From Nemertoderma westbladi (Eukaryota; Xenacoelomorpha; Nemertodermatida; Nemertodermatidae): a DNA stretch of 64,000 nt. The position numbers and the translations under genes were made by a program. Position 1 is the first letter of the stretch. The number at the start of each line of letters is the position of its first letter. A model generated the notes under the pieces. The model was not told the DNA's origin and did not search any database. It worked only from the letters and a program-made list of their open reading frames with translations. The DNA lies in contig JAUCBJ010001560.1 in the NCBI GenBank assembly GCA_032718475.1, forward strand, positions 19,108 through 83,107. Direction: 5' to 3'. Shown in pieces: positions 24,319 through 36,191 of the stretch.

Positions 24319-25526
24319 TTTTTTTTATCAAAAAAGAAAGACAGGCATCTGGCTGTTATCTTTGTTGACTTCTTCAAGGCCTTTGATTCAGTCTCTCGCT
24401 CACGTATGTTCAGCATACTTTCATTATATGGGATTCCTGATGAAATTATTGCAGCAATCAGATCAGTATACGATGGTTCGACAACATTTGTGTCTACTGT
24501 TGATGGTGACACAGAACCATTTGAAGTGTTATGGGGCGTCCTCCAAGGAGACACACTTGCACCATTCTTGTTCATTATTGTGGTTGACTATGTTCTACGC
24601 ATGTCCTTAGATCATCATAATGATTATGGGGTGATGGTAACTCCACCTACTGGCTCCAGAAGTCGAGGAAATCCTGCCAAGTACCTAACTGATCTAGACT
24701 TTGCTGATGACTTAGGAGTACTCTCAGAATCATTAGAGGGAGCCCAACGGCTCCTCAGCTCATTAGAACATGCTGTGTTGGTCTTTTTATTAACTCCAGA
24801 AAGACCAAAATTCTGACAGTTAACTTTGAAAGTCCTCAGCAAGTCTCTGATCGGATGAGCATACTGTAAGCTCAAAGGATGGTATACTTGAGCATGTGGA
24901 CGACTTCTGTTACCTGGGATCATGGATCCGGAAGTCAGGTGAGGACCTTCGAATACGTAATGGAAAGGCATGGGCAGCCTTGAATAGGCTTTCCAGGATT
25001 TGGAAGTCACCGAGAATTAATCGGAAACTTAAGGTCCGATTATTTAGAGCAGCAGTAGTTCCAGTACTCCTCTACGGGAGTCCATGCTGGGCTCTAACTG
25101 CTGAGGACACCAAATCTCTGGATGGCACATTCACAAGAATGCTACGCCGGGTTCATTGTGTCAAGTACAATGCACACATCTCCAACCAGGCACTATATAA
25201 CATTGGAGGTGTCTCATTGGTTCCCCCAAGCTTGACACTAGAACAAAATCGCCTCCGCTTTGCAGGACATTGCTTTCGCCGTGAGGACCAGCCAGTGCAT
25301 AATCTTGTACTTTGGCAGCCTCATGGAGTGAATAAGCATGGTGGACAGCCCATGACTTTCTTGAGACGCATCTTAAAGGACACTGGCCTTAAAGATGCGG
25401 ATGATCTAGCAAATGTCATGGGTGATAGGGAGTTGTGGCGGTGCAATTTTGTTGACAAGCCGGCACAGCATTCTTAAAAATGCAGCTGCAATGCAGCATG
25501 CCGATCCTAGTAGTAGTAGTAGTATC
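24319..25526 (+). mobile_element. LINE copy A, 5'-truncated, frameshifted
   Basis: Encodes a non-LTR reverse transcriptase with FVDFFKAFDS, LQGDTLAPF and the catalytic box FADD, followed by the C-terminal region ending in PAQHS. Compared with the copy at 58.8 kb it has a 7-bp deletion near 24771 and a 5-bp insertion near 24866, so the frame is broken. The 3' end is TGCCGATCC followed by TAG repeats. It lies inside the 41-bp array with no clear target duplication; a G of the array appears lost at the left junction. Confidence 0.9.
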
Positions 25527-25853
25527 TTTATGTAAATGTTCATATTGTAGGTTGAACGGGACGTATCTTTATGTAAATTTTCATATTGTAGGTTGAACGG
25601 GACGTATCTTTATGTAAATGTTCATATTGTAGGTCGAACGGGACGTATCTTTATGTAAATGTTCATATTGTATGTTGAACGGGACGTATCTTTATGTAAA
25701 TTTTCATATTGTAGGTTGAACGGGACGTATCTTTATGTAAATGTTCATATTGTAGGTTGAACGGGACGTATCTTTATGTAAATGTTCATATTGTATGTTG
25801 AACGGGACGTATCTTTATGTAAATGTTCATATTGTAGGTTGAACGGGACGTAT
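25527..25853 (+). repeat. 41-bp minisatellite, right part, about 8 copies
   Basis: Continuation of the array at 23635-24318 after the LINE. Same unit, ending at GGGACGTATA. Confidence 0.95.
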
Positions 25854-25890
25854 AGACTGAATTGGAAGTTAACAATGCAATGCTAATGTC

Positions 25891-25960
25891 AAGGACTTCT
25901 AGAACATAGTATATATTCTTTGGAACATAATATATACTGTACTATGTTCTAGAAGTCCTT
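25891..25960. repeat. Near-perfect inverted repeat (hairpin)
   Basis: Left arm AAGGACTTCTAGAACATAGT and right arm ACTATGTTCTAGAAGTCCTT are exact reverse complements, with further pairing of the TATATA segments towards the centre. It sits just right of the 41-bp array. It could be a small foldback element or array edge. No terminator role is implied in a eukaryote. Confidence 0.85.
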
Positions 25961-26194
25961 GCTAATATTAACACAATTTAATGGCAATATGTATAACAGA
26001 ACACATTATATTTAAATCGGTAATAGTTAATTTAGCATACAATGTTAAATACACATTCGATGCAAATCCTACAGTAGTTTTAAATTGAAAATATATTTTT
26101 CAACGTGATCCTTCCGATCAAGGTGTATCATACTGTATGTGGATTACGGCTCAGCTGCAGAGGAATGAAGCGATGGTGCGTCATTCGAAACTAA

Positions 26195-26620
26195 TCATTC
26201 TAATCCAACAGGAGGAAGTGCCATTACAGGCGGTGTTCCATGTCCGGCCGCAGGAGGGCCTACTTCAGTCGGGGTACCATATCTTTCGGACGGGGTAGAA
26301 CCATATCCTTCGGACGGGGTACCGTATCTTTCGGACGGGGTTCCATATCCGGGCGCAGGAGGGTCTACCATTCCTGGTGTTCCATCGAACCCCGGTGGTC
26401 TAGGCGACACAGGAGGATTGTCGACTGGATTGGCACGACTTCTTCTTTTCCAACTCCTACTAATGCAAGCGCAAATGGCGACAATTCCAATAATAACCAA
26501 AACTCCAATGATAACCGCCGGTATTGCCATCATCACATAAAGTATACTGGAATGGGCGTCGTCCTCCCCCTTATCTTTATCTTCGTGTAAGTCGGGTAGT
26601 TCGGATATACCGGTATCCAT
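26195..26620 (-). CDS. Small single-pass membrane protein with Pro/Gly-rich YGTPSE repeats
   Basis: 141 codons from the ATG at 26618-26620, which has a strong context (A at -3, G at +4); an upstream in-frame ATG would add eight residues. A short acidic N-terminus (DLHEDKDKGEDD) precedes a membrane segment at about residues 27-50 (SILYVMMAIPAVIIGVLVII). Next comes a basic stop-transfer stretch (SWKRRSR) and a cytoplasmic tail with three to four YGTPSE-like repeats and Pro-rich ends. No signal peptide is seen, so an N-out/C-in topology without cleavage is likely. The gene is richer in GC than its flanks. I do not recognise the family; shisa-like or WW-binding adaptor proteins have similar layouts, but this is only resemblance. 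It may be the last exon of a longer gene. Confidence 0.5.
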   Translation of the reverse strand: MDTGISELPDLHEDKDKGEDDAHSSILYVMMAIPAVIIGVLVIIGIVAICACISRSWKRRSRANPVDNPPVSPRPPGFDGTPGMVDPPAPGYGTPSERYGTPSEGYGSTPSERYGTPTEVGPPAAGHGTPPVMALPPVGLE

Positions 26621-26644
26621 TATGATGAATATATTTGCTCTCAC

Positions 26645-27026
26645 ATTGTAATTCCATAGACCATTGTATTTGCAGCACCGTATTTACTTGAGTTGTAATG
26701 AATAGAAATATAATGACATACAGTAGCCTACATTATTAATTGGGACTATAACAAATAATTACAATGTAATTGATGTAGTAGCCTAGTTTATAGTACAGAT
26801 AACTATGGTCCACTAAAGGCGATCTACCACTAAGGCCATGCAGCCCTGCTGGACTGAATGCAGAATTTACAAAAACAAGATTTATAAAATGATAGTATGG
26901 GGAGCGTTCTAGAAATTAAGATAAGCTGCTATTCGATCAATGGTCATAATTGTAACCACGCTGTTAAGCAAGCTAACTAAATTTTATGATACTGTAGTCC
27001 TATAGCTAGTATTTTGAAACTGGTTT
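26645..27026. other. Non-coding stretch
   Basis: AT-rich sequence between the membrane-protein gene and a LINE remnant; nothing recognisable. Confidence 0.5.
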
Positions 27027-28011
27027 CATCAGAATGGGTTCCGTAAAGGTCGTAGGACCATGGAGCCCATTTTGGCACTTAGAAGGATAATTGGAGATTT
27101 ATCAAAAAAAGAAAGACAGGCATCTATCTGGCTGCTAACTTTGTTGACTTCTTCAAGGCCTTTGATTCAGTCTCTCGCTTACGTATATTCAGCATACTTT
27201 CATTATATTGGATTCCTGATGAAACTATTGCAGCAATCAGATCAGTATACGATGGTTCGAGAACATTTGTGTCTACTGTTGATGGTGACACAGAACAATT
27301 TGAAATGTTATGAGGAGTCCCACAGGAAGAAACACTTGCGCCATTCTTGTTCATAATTGTGGTTGAATATGTTCTACGCATGTCCTTAGATCATCATAAT
27401 GATGATGGGGTGATGATAACTCAACCTACTGGCTCCAGAAGTCGAGGAAATCCTGTCAAGTGCCTAAATGATCTAGACTTTGCTGATGACTTATAGGAGT
27501 ACTCTCAGAATCACTAGAGGGAGCCCAACGGCTCCTCAGCTCATTAGAACAGGCTGCTTGGTATTTTTATTAACTCCAAAATACCAACGTTTTGACAGTT
27601 AACATTGAAAGTCCTCAGCAAGTCTCTGACCGGATGTGCATTAGCTCAAAGGATGGTGTGCTTGTGCATGTGGACGACTTCTGTTACCTGGAATCATGGA
27701 TCCGGAGGACAGGTGAGGACCTTCGCATAAGTAAGTGAAAGGCATGGGCAGCCTTGAATATGCTTTCCAAGATTTGAAAGTCAAATATAATTAATCGGAA
27801 ACTTAAGGTCCGATATTATTTAGAGCACCAGTAGTTCCAGTACTCCTCTATGGGAGTCCATGCTAGGCTCTAACTGCTGAGGACACCAAATCTCTGGATG
27901 GCAAATTCACAAGAATGCTACGCCGGGTTCACTGTGTCAATGCACAGCACACATATCCAACCAGACTCTATATAACATTGGAGGTGTCTCATTGGTTCCC
28001 CCAAGCTTTAT
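27027..28011 (+). mobile_element. LINE copy B, heavily decayed
   Basis: Same family as the copies at 24.3, 48.8 and 58.8 kb, starting at the NQNGFRKGR region. It has many stops and frameshifts, and the 3' third is missing: homology stops at the CCCCCAAGCTT site, where another repeat begins. This is the oldest-looking copy of the four. Confidence 0.88.
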
Positions 28012-28345
28012 TTTCGCTACCAATCTTTATCTACTGTACAAGCGTTTAAAAGAGGTGTCTCCGTCCATATTGCATCAGTCGTGGTGCTGTTATTCCTATG
28101 TAAAATCATTTGAATTTGGTTTGGAAGTATTTGAGTTATAGGCATTTCAAAGTTGCATGGTTTTGCTTCCGCAGCCATTTATTATATTTACTATCGGTTG
28201 TCGCTAAAAATTCTTACCCACTAAGGAGGAGGGAGGTAAAATTACGTATCTCTGTTTCAAATTTAATAAAGATTTGTAGAAAAATTTGGGAGGGTGTCTT
28301 ACCCTCCCAACTTACTTCGCCCTGTTGTGTCGAAAGGACTAAGTA
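28012..28345. repeat. Repeat related to the interior of the hAT-like element at 50.9 kb
   Basis: Shares TTTTCGCT...TGTTTAAAAG and the GGAGGAGGGAG...AAGATTTGTA blocks with 50878-51743 (partly in the other orientation). It abuts the truncated LINE B. Ends are not defined and similarity is moderate. Confidence 0.35.
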
Positions 28346-28720
28346 GTAGGCCCTATCTCGGTACAGGATTTTTTACTACAGTAGGCCTAGCTAGTAAAGT
28401 ATTTAAAATATTTAAAACGCCTGTTTTTAATAATGTTGCGTATGTATAGATAGATAGTCGTAAAATATGTATAGATCACATGTATTTAAAGTGATTTCAT
28501 AAAATTCCTCAAGGTGAGGCACTGGAGGCATGTTATAATATTATTCTACGATAAATTCTACGTCGAATGATTTCAAATTTAGCCATATTGTATTTTTTCC
28601 GGGTTTGTCTACTTTTGGGCCTAATTTGACTACACTATATTGAATTTGTAGCAGCAAACGTCGGCCTACACTAAGGCGTTCTAGTCCTAAACTATAGGCC
28701 TAGTATAGGACGCCTTGTCC

Positions 28721-29872
28721 GGTACTACTATGTTATGGGTACCCACTTTTTAAACAAATTTATTCATATGAAAATTGCTTTTATCATGAGGTTTTTTGTT
28801 CTAGAACAAGTATTTAACCTTCTGCCAGTACGATGGTAGCTAGTAATTTTGATTTTGTGTTATAGCTAGTACTTTTTATTAGCTAGTGAAAAAAATTATA
28901 ATGGAAAAATTGAAAAAAAATTTGACCAACTATTTTCTTGTAAAAATATATTTTATTTTGAAGTTTTTTATCTAGAACAAATATTTGACCTTCTGACAGT
29001 AAGAAGGTAGCTAGTACTATTAATTTTGTGTTAGCTAGTACTATTTATTAGCTAGTAAATGTAAGATATAGGCCTACTGGTAATTTAATTCTCAATTATA
29101 TATTTGCATGGAATAATTTATGAGTCATGGCAGCTAGTAATGTTTATTTGATAGTCAACGTAGCTAGTAATTATTCACTAGCTAGTTTTTTATACAAAAT
29201 ATAGACAGATGTAAAAATATAGTTTTTACATATTTTACTTATTTAGGCCTATTTTACTTATTTATTACTAGATTTATTTATCTTTTTATTAGTCATTTCT
29301 ACAGTAGAACATATTGATGATATGGAAATTGTCTAAATAAAAGGGGCACTACAAAATTTCTTTTCTAATTTTAAGATCACTATCTATCTACCTTTAAAAA
29401 CACTAGCTACTGTACCATAATAAAAAATAATAGCTAACCTCTCTCAGAAGGTGAAATAATTTATGTTCTAGAACAAAAAACCATCTTGATAATATCCATT
29501 AACATGGTCCAAAATATTATTTTGTAATTTTAAGATCTCTAGCTACTTTTAAAAACACTAGCTATTTTAATAAAAAATAATAGGTAACCTCTCTCAGAAG
29601 GTGAAATTTATGTTCTAGAACGAAAAACATCATGATAATATCCAATAATATGGTAAAAAAAATTGCTCAAAAATTTGGGGCCAAAAATTTGGTTTTGTAA
29701 TTTTAAAAACAGTAGCTACCTAAAAGAAATCACTAGCTACCATAAAAAAAACAATAGCTAACGTCTAACAGAAGATGACATTAATGTTATAAAACAAAAA
29801 ACCTCAAGATAATAGCCATTAACATTGTCAAATAAATGGTCAAAAAGTGGGTACCCATAACATAGTAGTACC
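28721..29872. mobile_element. 1152-bp non-autonomous DNA transposon with perfect 31-bp terminal inverted repeats
   Basis: The first 31 bases (GGTACTACTATGTTATGGGT and on) are exactly the reverse complement of the last 31. Flanks carry the direct repeat CTTGTCC (28714-28720 and 29873-29879), a 7-bp target duplication, or 8 bp if a terminal C is shared. Inside, inverted sub-repeats containing TTTTTTGTTCTAGAACA and CTAGCTA motifs occur in both halves, giving a foldback character. It codes for nothing. The superfamily is unresolved; a hAT-like 8-bp duplication is possible. Confidence 0.9.
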
Positions 29873-29879
29873 CTTGTCC

Positions 29880-30860
29880 TACACCTACGTACAGAACGCA
29901 GTGACACTCACTGCATTACTTGTTTTGTTTTGTTATCACTGTTTATATATTGTGTTACTATAGAATTATTTCGTAAAAGGAAATAAAACCAAATTTGAAA
30001 ATTGAACAAACCATTAATAAAAGCACCGCTTTTGATACAGGGCCGTTGGTCTATCTAATTATACCTACAGTATTCATACTGTTAGTAGGCCTATCCCTAC
30101 TGTAGGCCTAGGCCTAGATTTATATCTATAGGCCTAAGGAAGTCTTACTTAAGGAAGACTTACCAAAATCAAATGGCATAAAATAATTATATAATCAAAA
30201 TTTGGAAAACTAGCTATTTTTCACGGACTTCACTAAGTGTGGTTATTCATGGACTTCTAGAATGTTATTTATACCAGGACGGGAAACTAGGTAGCTATAA
30301 GCAAAATAAAAATACCAGTTGAGGCCTACTTATTAATTACTGCCAATAGTAATAATTGTAAACATAACATGATATACACGTTTTTAGTGATTATTATATA
30401 GGTCATATTAATTTTTATATTTTTGTAGGCCTGCATATACGACGTTTGCTTAAATCAATTATTATTGTTTGATCTTTTATACATTCCATATAAAATTGAT
30501 GAGTATTATTGACAACATGACATGTATTGCTGAAGTAAATTAGGAGAGAAAAAAAGCAACCATAATATCCGAATTCAATAATAATTAGCTATTTATTGTA
30601 TTTCCTCACATAGTGCAGCTACATAATAATGTGAGTGTGAGTGTGCGACATGACATTTATAGTTCAGTTATCAGTATTTACGATATAATGTACAGTGGGT
30701 ACTGTTTCGATAGGCGTATCTATACCTACCATGCCAAATTTTTACACTAGCTACTGTAGTTTTTGCTATTTGTTTCAAAAGTTCTAGAATATGTTAGCTA
30801 TTTAATTTAAAAAAACTTTGTTCTAGAACAAATATTTTTTGTTCTAGAACATTAACATCT
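29880..30860. other. Non-coding stretch with TGTTCTAGAACA palindromes
   Basis: AT-rich. The 12-bp palindrome TGTTCTAGAACA and close variants occur near 30819 and 30838, and also inside the element to the left. No gene seen. Confidence 0.45.
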
Positions 30861-30879
30861 GCCGATTCCAACACATTCT

Positions 30880-31191
30880 ACTGTACTGTACAACCTCGAA
30901 GGAGCACTAGTTAAGAGCACAGTGCGAAACTTCAAAGAATGCAGAAGCTGTTTCACCTCTCTTGCTGACTCTCATAATTGCTCTCCCCTTCAAATGTTCG
31001 ATGTTGAACAAGAAGACGTGCTAATATCCGGAGACGTGAGGGAATATGTCAATATTTTCAACTGCGGTGGATTACTCCACCCTAGCATTCAATCATTCTG
31101 CTTATGTCTCCATAGTTGGTTTGCATATACTATAACAAATGAATATAATTCCTTCAAGTATAAGGTGTTCATTCGTTCAGAGATGCCATAA
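30880..31191 (+). pseudogene. Possible DNA-transposase C-terminal remnant
   Basis: A frame of about 100 codons ends at TAA 31189-31191 and contains a CxxC pair (FKECRSCF) and later NCGGLLHPS. This recalls the C-terminal part of P-element/THAP9-like transposases (C-x2-C ... GGL-x-PS). No start, catalytic core or ends are present, so it is at most a fragment. The match is by eye and weak. Confidence 0.28.
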
Positions 31192-31477
31192 TTCTAAGCA
31201 ACTATTTACTAATATACAGTGATTGAGGAGATCATCTTGCCACAAAAGAATCGGACAGATACGCCAGAGATCTGCCTAAAGGATTTAGTTGGTCGTTTCT
31301 AAAGCACTGTCACAAAGAATTTTACATTTATTATAGGAAGGGATCTTGGGGTCTTAACCTCGAATGATAAGTTTATTTTACCGAAAATAACTTATCTTTT
31401 ATTGGCGCAATTGTAGGACTAATCCCATCACATACACTTTTTAACCGGGTAGTGTACAAATTTAGGAATCGCGTAAT

Positions 31478-31625
31478 TTTTTCTTGAAATTAATATCTCA
31501 TATCTCTCCAAACCACGTACGCGTTTCGACCATTACTGGGTCTCATCAGCGTGGTGTCGGATTCGAACCTGGGACCTCGAGGTGGAAGCCGAGACTACAA
31601 CCACTAGGCCACAGGTTCTTGAGAT
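31478..31625 (-). mobile_element. tRNA-derived SINE
   Basis: The minus strand reads GTGGCCTAGTGGTT (A box) and, about 30 bp later, CCCAGGTTCGAATCC (perfect B box), then a body with CTGATGAGACCCAGTAATGG and GTCGAAACG. This is the layout of a tRNA-headed SINE with a conserved central domain. The anticodon stem is not intact, so it is not a functional tRNA. Its 5' end lies next to the 25/30-bp satellite. Confidence 0.7.
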
Positions 31626-31628
31626 ATA

Positions 31629-34600
31629 CTTCACTTCCACTTGTAGGTACAGGGCATACTTCACTTCCACTTGTAGGTTCACAGCATACTTCCACTTGTA
31701 AGTTCAGGGCATACTTCACTTCCACTTGTAGGTTCACGGCTTACTTCCACTTGTAGGTTCAGGGCATACTTAACTTCCACTTGTAGGTTCAGGGCATACT
31801 TCACTTCCACTTGTAGGTACAGGGCATACTTCCACTTGTAGGTTCAGGGCATACTTCACTTCCACTTGTAGGTTCACGGCATACTTCCACTTGTAGGTTC
31901 AGGGCATACTTCCACTTGTAGGTTCAGGGCATACTTCCACTTGTAGGTTCACGGCATACTTCCACTTGTAGGTTCAGGGCATACTTCACTTCCACTTGTA
32001 GGTTCACGGCATACTTCCACTTGTAGGTTCAGGGCATACTTAACTTCCACTTGTAGGTTCAGGGCATACTTCCACTTGTAGGTTCACGGCATACTTCCAC
32101 TTGTAGGTTCACGGCATACTTCCACTTGTAGGTTCACGGCATACTTCCACTTGTAGGTTCAGGGCATACTTCCACTTGTAGGTTCAGGGCATACTTCCAC
32201 TTGTAGGTTCACGGCATACTTCCACTTGTAGGTTCAGGGCATACTTCACTTCCACTTGTAGATTCAGGGCATATTTCACTTCCACTTGTAGATTCAAGGC
32301 ATACTTCCACTTGTAGGTTCAGGGCATACTTCATTTCCACTTGTAGGTTCACGGCATACTTCCACTTGTAAGTTCACGGCATACTTCCACTTGTAGGTTC
32401 AGGGCATACTTCACTTCCACTTGTAGATTCAGGGCATACTTCACTTCCACTTGTAGGTTCACGGCATACTTCCACTTGTAGGTTCAGGGCATACTTCCAC
32501 TTGTAGGTTCAGGGCATACTTCCACTTGTAGGTTCACGGCATACTTCCACTTGTAGGTTCAGGGCATACTTCACTTCCACTTGTAGATTCAGGGCATATT
32601 TCACTTCCACTTGTAGATTCAGGGCTTACTTTCACTTGTAGGTACAGGGCATACTTCCACTTGTAGGTTCAGGGCATACTTCACTTCCACTTGTAGGTTC
32701 ACAGCATACTTCCACTTGTAGGTTCAGGGCATACTTCACTTCCACTTGTAGATTCAGGGCATATTTCACTTCCACTTGTAGATTCAGGGCATACTTCCAC
32801 TTGTAGGTTCAGGGCATACTTCATTTCCACTTGTAGGTTCACGGCATACTTCCACTTGTAGGTTCAGGGCATACTTCCACTTGTAGGTTCAGGGCATACT
32901 TCCACTTGTAGGTTCAGGGCATACTTCCACTTGTAGGTTCAGGGCATACTTCCACTTGTAGGTTCAGGGCATACTTCCACTTGTAGGTTCACGGCATACT
33001 TCCACTTGTAGGTTCAGGGCATACTTCACTTCCACTTGTAGATTCAGGGCATATTTCACTTCCACTTGTAGATTCAGGGCTTACTTCCACTTGTAGGTTC
33101 AGGGCATACTTCACTTCCACTTGTAGGTTCACAGCATACTTCCACTTGTAGGTTCAGGGCATACTTCACTTCCACTTGTAGGTTCAGGGCATATTTCACT
33201 TCCACTTGTAGGTTCAGGGCATACTTCCACTTGTAGGTTCAGGGCATACTTCATTTCCACTTGTAGGTTCACGGCATACTTCCACTTGTAGGTTCAGGGC
33301 ATACTTCCACTTGTAGGTTCAGGGCATACTTCACTTCCACTTGTAGGTTCAGGGCATACTTCACTTCCACTTGTAGATTCAGGGCATATTCACTTCCACT
33401 TGTAGGTTCAGGGCATACTTCCACTTGTAGGTTCAGGGCATACTTCATTCCACTTGTAGGTTCAGGGCATACTTCCACTTGTAGGTTCAGGGCATACTTC
33501 CACTTGTAGGTTCAGGGCATACTTCACTTCCACTTGTAGGTTCAGGGCATATTCACTTCCACTTGTAGGTTCAGGGCATACTTCCACTTGTAGGTTCAGG
33601 GCATACTTCCACTTGTAGGTTCAGGGCATACTTCACTTCCACTTGTAGGTTCAGGGCATATTTCACTTCCACTTGTAGGTTCAGGGCATACTTCCACTTG
33701 TAGGTTCAGGGCATACTTCACTTCCACTTGTAGGTTCACGGCATACTTCCACTTGTAGGTTCAGGGCATACTTCCACTTGTAGGTTCAGGGCATACTTCA
33801 CTTCCACTTGTAGGTTCAGGGCATATTCACTTCCACTTGTAGGTTCAGGGCATACTTCCACTTGTAGGTTCAGGGCATACTTCCACTTGTAGGTTCAGGG
33901 CATACTTCCACTTGTAGGTTCAGGGCATACTTCACTTCCACTTGTAGGTTCAGGGCATATTTCACTTCCACTTGTAGGTTCAGGGCATACTTCCACTTGT
34001 AGGTTCAGGGCATACTTCACTTCCACTTGTAGGTTCACGGCATACTTCCACTTGTAGGTTCAGGGCATACTTCCACTTGTAGGTTCAGGGCATACTTCCA
34101 CTTGTAGGTTCAGGGCATACTTCCACTTGTAGGTTCAGGGCATACTTCCACTTGTAGGTTCAGGGCATACTTCCACTTGTAGGTTCAGGGCATACTTCCA
34201 CTTGTAGGTTCAGGGCATACTTCCACTTGTAGGTTCAGGGCATACTTCCACTTGTAGGTTCAGGGCATACTTCCACTTGTAGGTTCAGGGCATACTTCAC
34301 TTCCACTTGTAGGTTCAGGGCATCACTTCCACTTGTAGGTTCAGGGCATACTTCCACTTGTAGGTTCAGGGCATCTTCACTTCCACTTGTAGGTTCAGGG
34401 CATACTTCCACTTGTAGGTTCAGGGCATACTTCCACTTGTAGGTTCAGGGCATACTTCACTTCCACTTGTAGGTTCAGGGCATACTTCCACTTGTAGGTT
34501 CAGGGCATACTTCCACTTGTAGGTTCAGGGCATACTTCACTTCCACTTGTAGGTTCAGGGCATACTTCACTTCCACTTGTAGGTTCAGGGCATACTTCCA

Positions 34601-35237
34601 CTTGTAGGTTCAGGGCATACTTCCACTTGTAGGTTCAGGGCATACTTCACTTCCACTTGTAGGTTCAGGGCATACTTCCACTTGTAGGTTCAGGGCATAC
34701 TTCACTTCCACTTGTAGGTTCAGGGCATACTTCACTTCCACTTGTAGGTTCACAGCATACTTCCACTTGTAGGTTCAGGGCATACTTCCACTTGTAGGTT
34801 CAGGGCATACTTCACTTCCACTTGTAGGTTCAGGGCATTTCACTTCCACTTGTAGGTTCAGGGCATACTTCCACTTGTAGGTTCAGGGCATACTTCACTT
34901 CCACTTGTAGGTTCAGGGCATACTTCCACTTGTAGGTTCAGGGCATACTTCACTTCCACTTGTAGATTCAGGGCATTTTTCACTTCCACTTGTAGATTCA
35001 GGGCATACTTCCACTTGTAGGTTCAGGGCATACTTCACTTCCACTTGTAGGTTCACGGCATACTTCCACTTGTAGGTTCAGGGCATACTTCACTTCCACT
35101 TGTAGATTCAGGGCATTTTTCACTTCCACTTGTAGATTCAGGGCATACTTCCACTTGTAGGTTCAGGGCATACTTCACTTCCACTTGTAGGTTCACGGCA
35201 TACTTCCACTTGTAGGTTCAGGGCATACTTCCACTTA
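31629..35237 (+). repeat. 25/30-bp minisatellite, about 3.6 kb
   Basis: Two interleaved unit types: CTTCCACTTGTAGGTTCAGG+GCATA (25 bp) and the same with CTTCA added in front (30 bp). Older variants (GGTTCACGG, GATTCAGGG) dominate the left part, while 34060-34290 is a run of virtually identical 25-mers, indicating recent homogenisation on the right. Confidence 0.97.
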
Positions 35238-36191
35238 TACTAGAAAGCCAGCAAGCTGGCTTTAAACGAACCTGCCCCTCAAACCAGTACTCTGAGTGAG
35301 TGAAAATGAAAACTCGAAAATTGCCATCAATTCAACGATAGAAACACCAGCTGCTGCGCTGCTGGTACTCATGTGGGCCAAGTAAGCTACTACTATTTAT
35401 TGAATGGATAGCCCAAACTGCAGATAAGTATATTACTTGCCAAATTTATTACTATCTCACTCTAACCCAGACAGTAATCAAATATCAACTGTTATTTTGT
35501 ATAATGTATTACCCCGTAAGCTGAATTCCCAGTGAAACCTATGGGAATATCTTTGTAAGCACCGGGCCGTTCAAATGTTTTTTAGGTTGATAGGTTGATG
35601 ATAAAGAATGAGGAGGAACCCAACTAACACTACGTTTGTCTATGGACGCTCTCCTTATAGCCAGCGTGCTGGCTTTTCTAGTTGAATAATATTATTCTGC
35701 AACCAAATAATTTACTCTTTTAGACGAATTAGTGCGTTTTTTGCCGGACTAACAAATTTTGGCGACGTTCTGTACGAGATTGGCGATATTTGAAAAGATT
35801 CTGAGGCTCAAATATGTTGTTCAAATGACTGAATAGCCCAAATAAAAAAGTTGGTGCATACTCGACGAGTTGAAATCGGTAAAATTCGACATTAAATTTT
35901 CAAAACCTGCTATTTTTCAGTGATCCCGTGATCGAAACCCCACAAAAAATATACAGTCTTGTGCGCAACCAAAATCTATGTAGAGTTTGTTATTAAAATT
36001 TTTGCGTACCTGCTTGAATTTTTGAGATATTGGATGGTTATACACACATACACAGATAACCACATCGTGTTTTTGAACGGCTCAACTCTTGACAAAAACT
36101 ACCCTGGCCTATTAATAGGCAGGTTCGTTATTTTGAACGGCTCAACTCTTGACAAAAACTACCCTGGCATATTAATAGGCAGGTTCGTTAT
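35238..36191. mobile_element. Mobile element family H, copy 1 (954 bp)
   Basis: Homologous over its length to 44158-45049. It starts TACTAGAAAGCCAGCAAGCT, a hairpin (AGCCAGC-AA-GCTGGCT), followed by AACGAACCTGCC. An internal hairpin AGCCAGC-GT-GCTGGCT then TTTTCTAGT lies near 35660-35680, and the right end GGCAGGTTCGTT is the reverse complement of the left subterminal 12-mer. A 62-bp segment near the right end is tandemly duplicated (about 36068-36191), which exactly accounts for the length difference between copies. The CTAG ends behind hairpins recall Helitron-like elements, but the class is unproven. Confidence 0.8.

Noticed and set aside
31555-31625. Functional tRNA gene
   Set aside because: A and B boxes are present but the anticodon stem does not pair properly, and the sequence continues into a SINE body.
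5622-35237. CRISPR-like appearance of regularly repeated arrays
   Set aside because: Units are contiguous with no unique spacers, and the context is a spliced eukaryotic genome.
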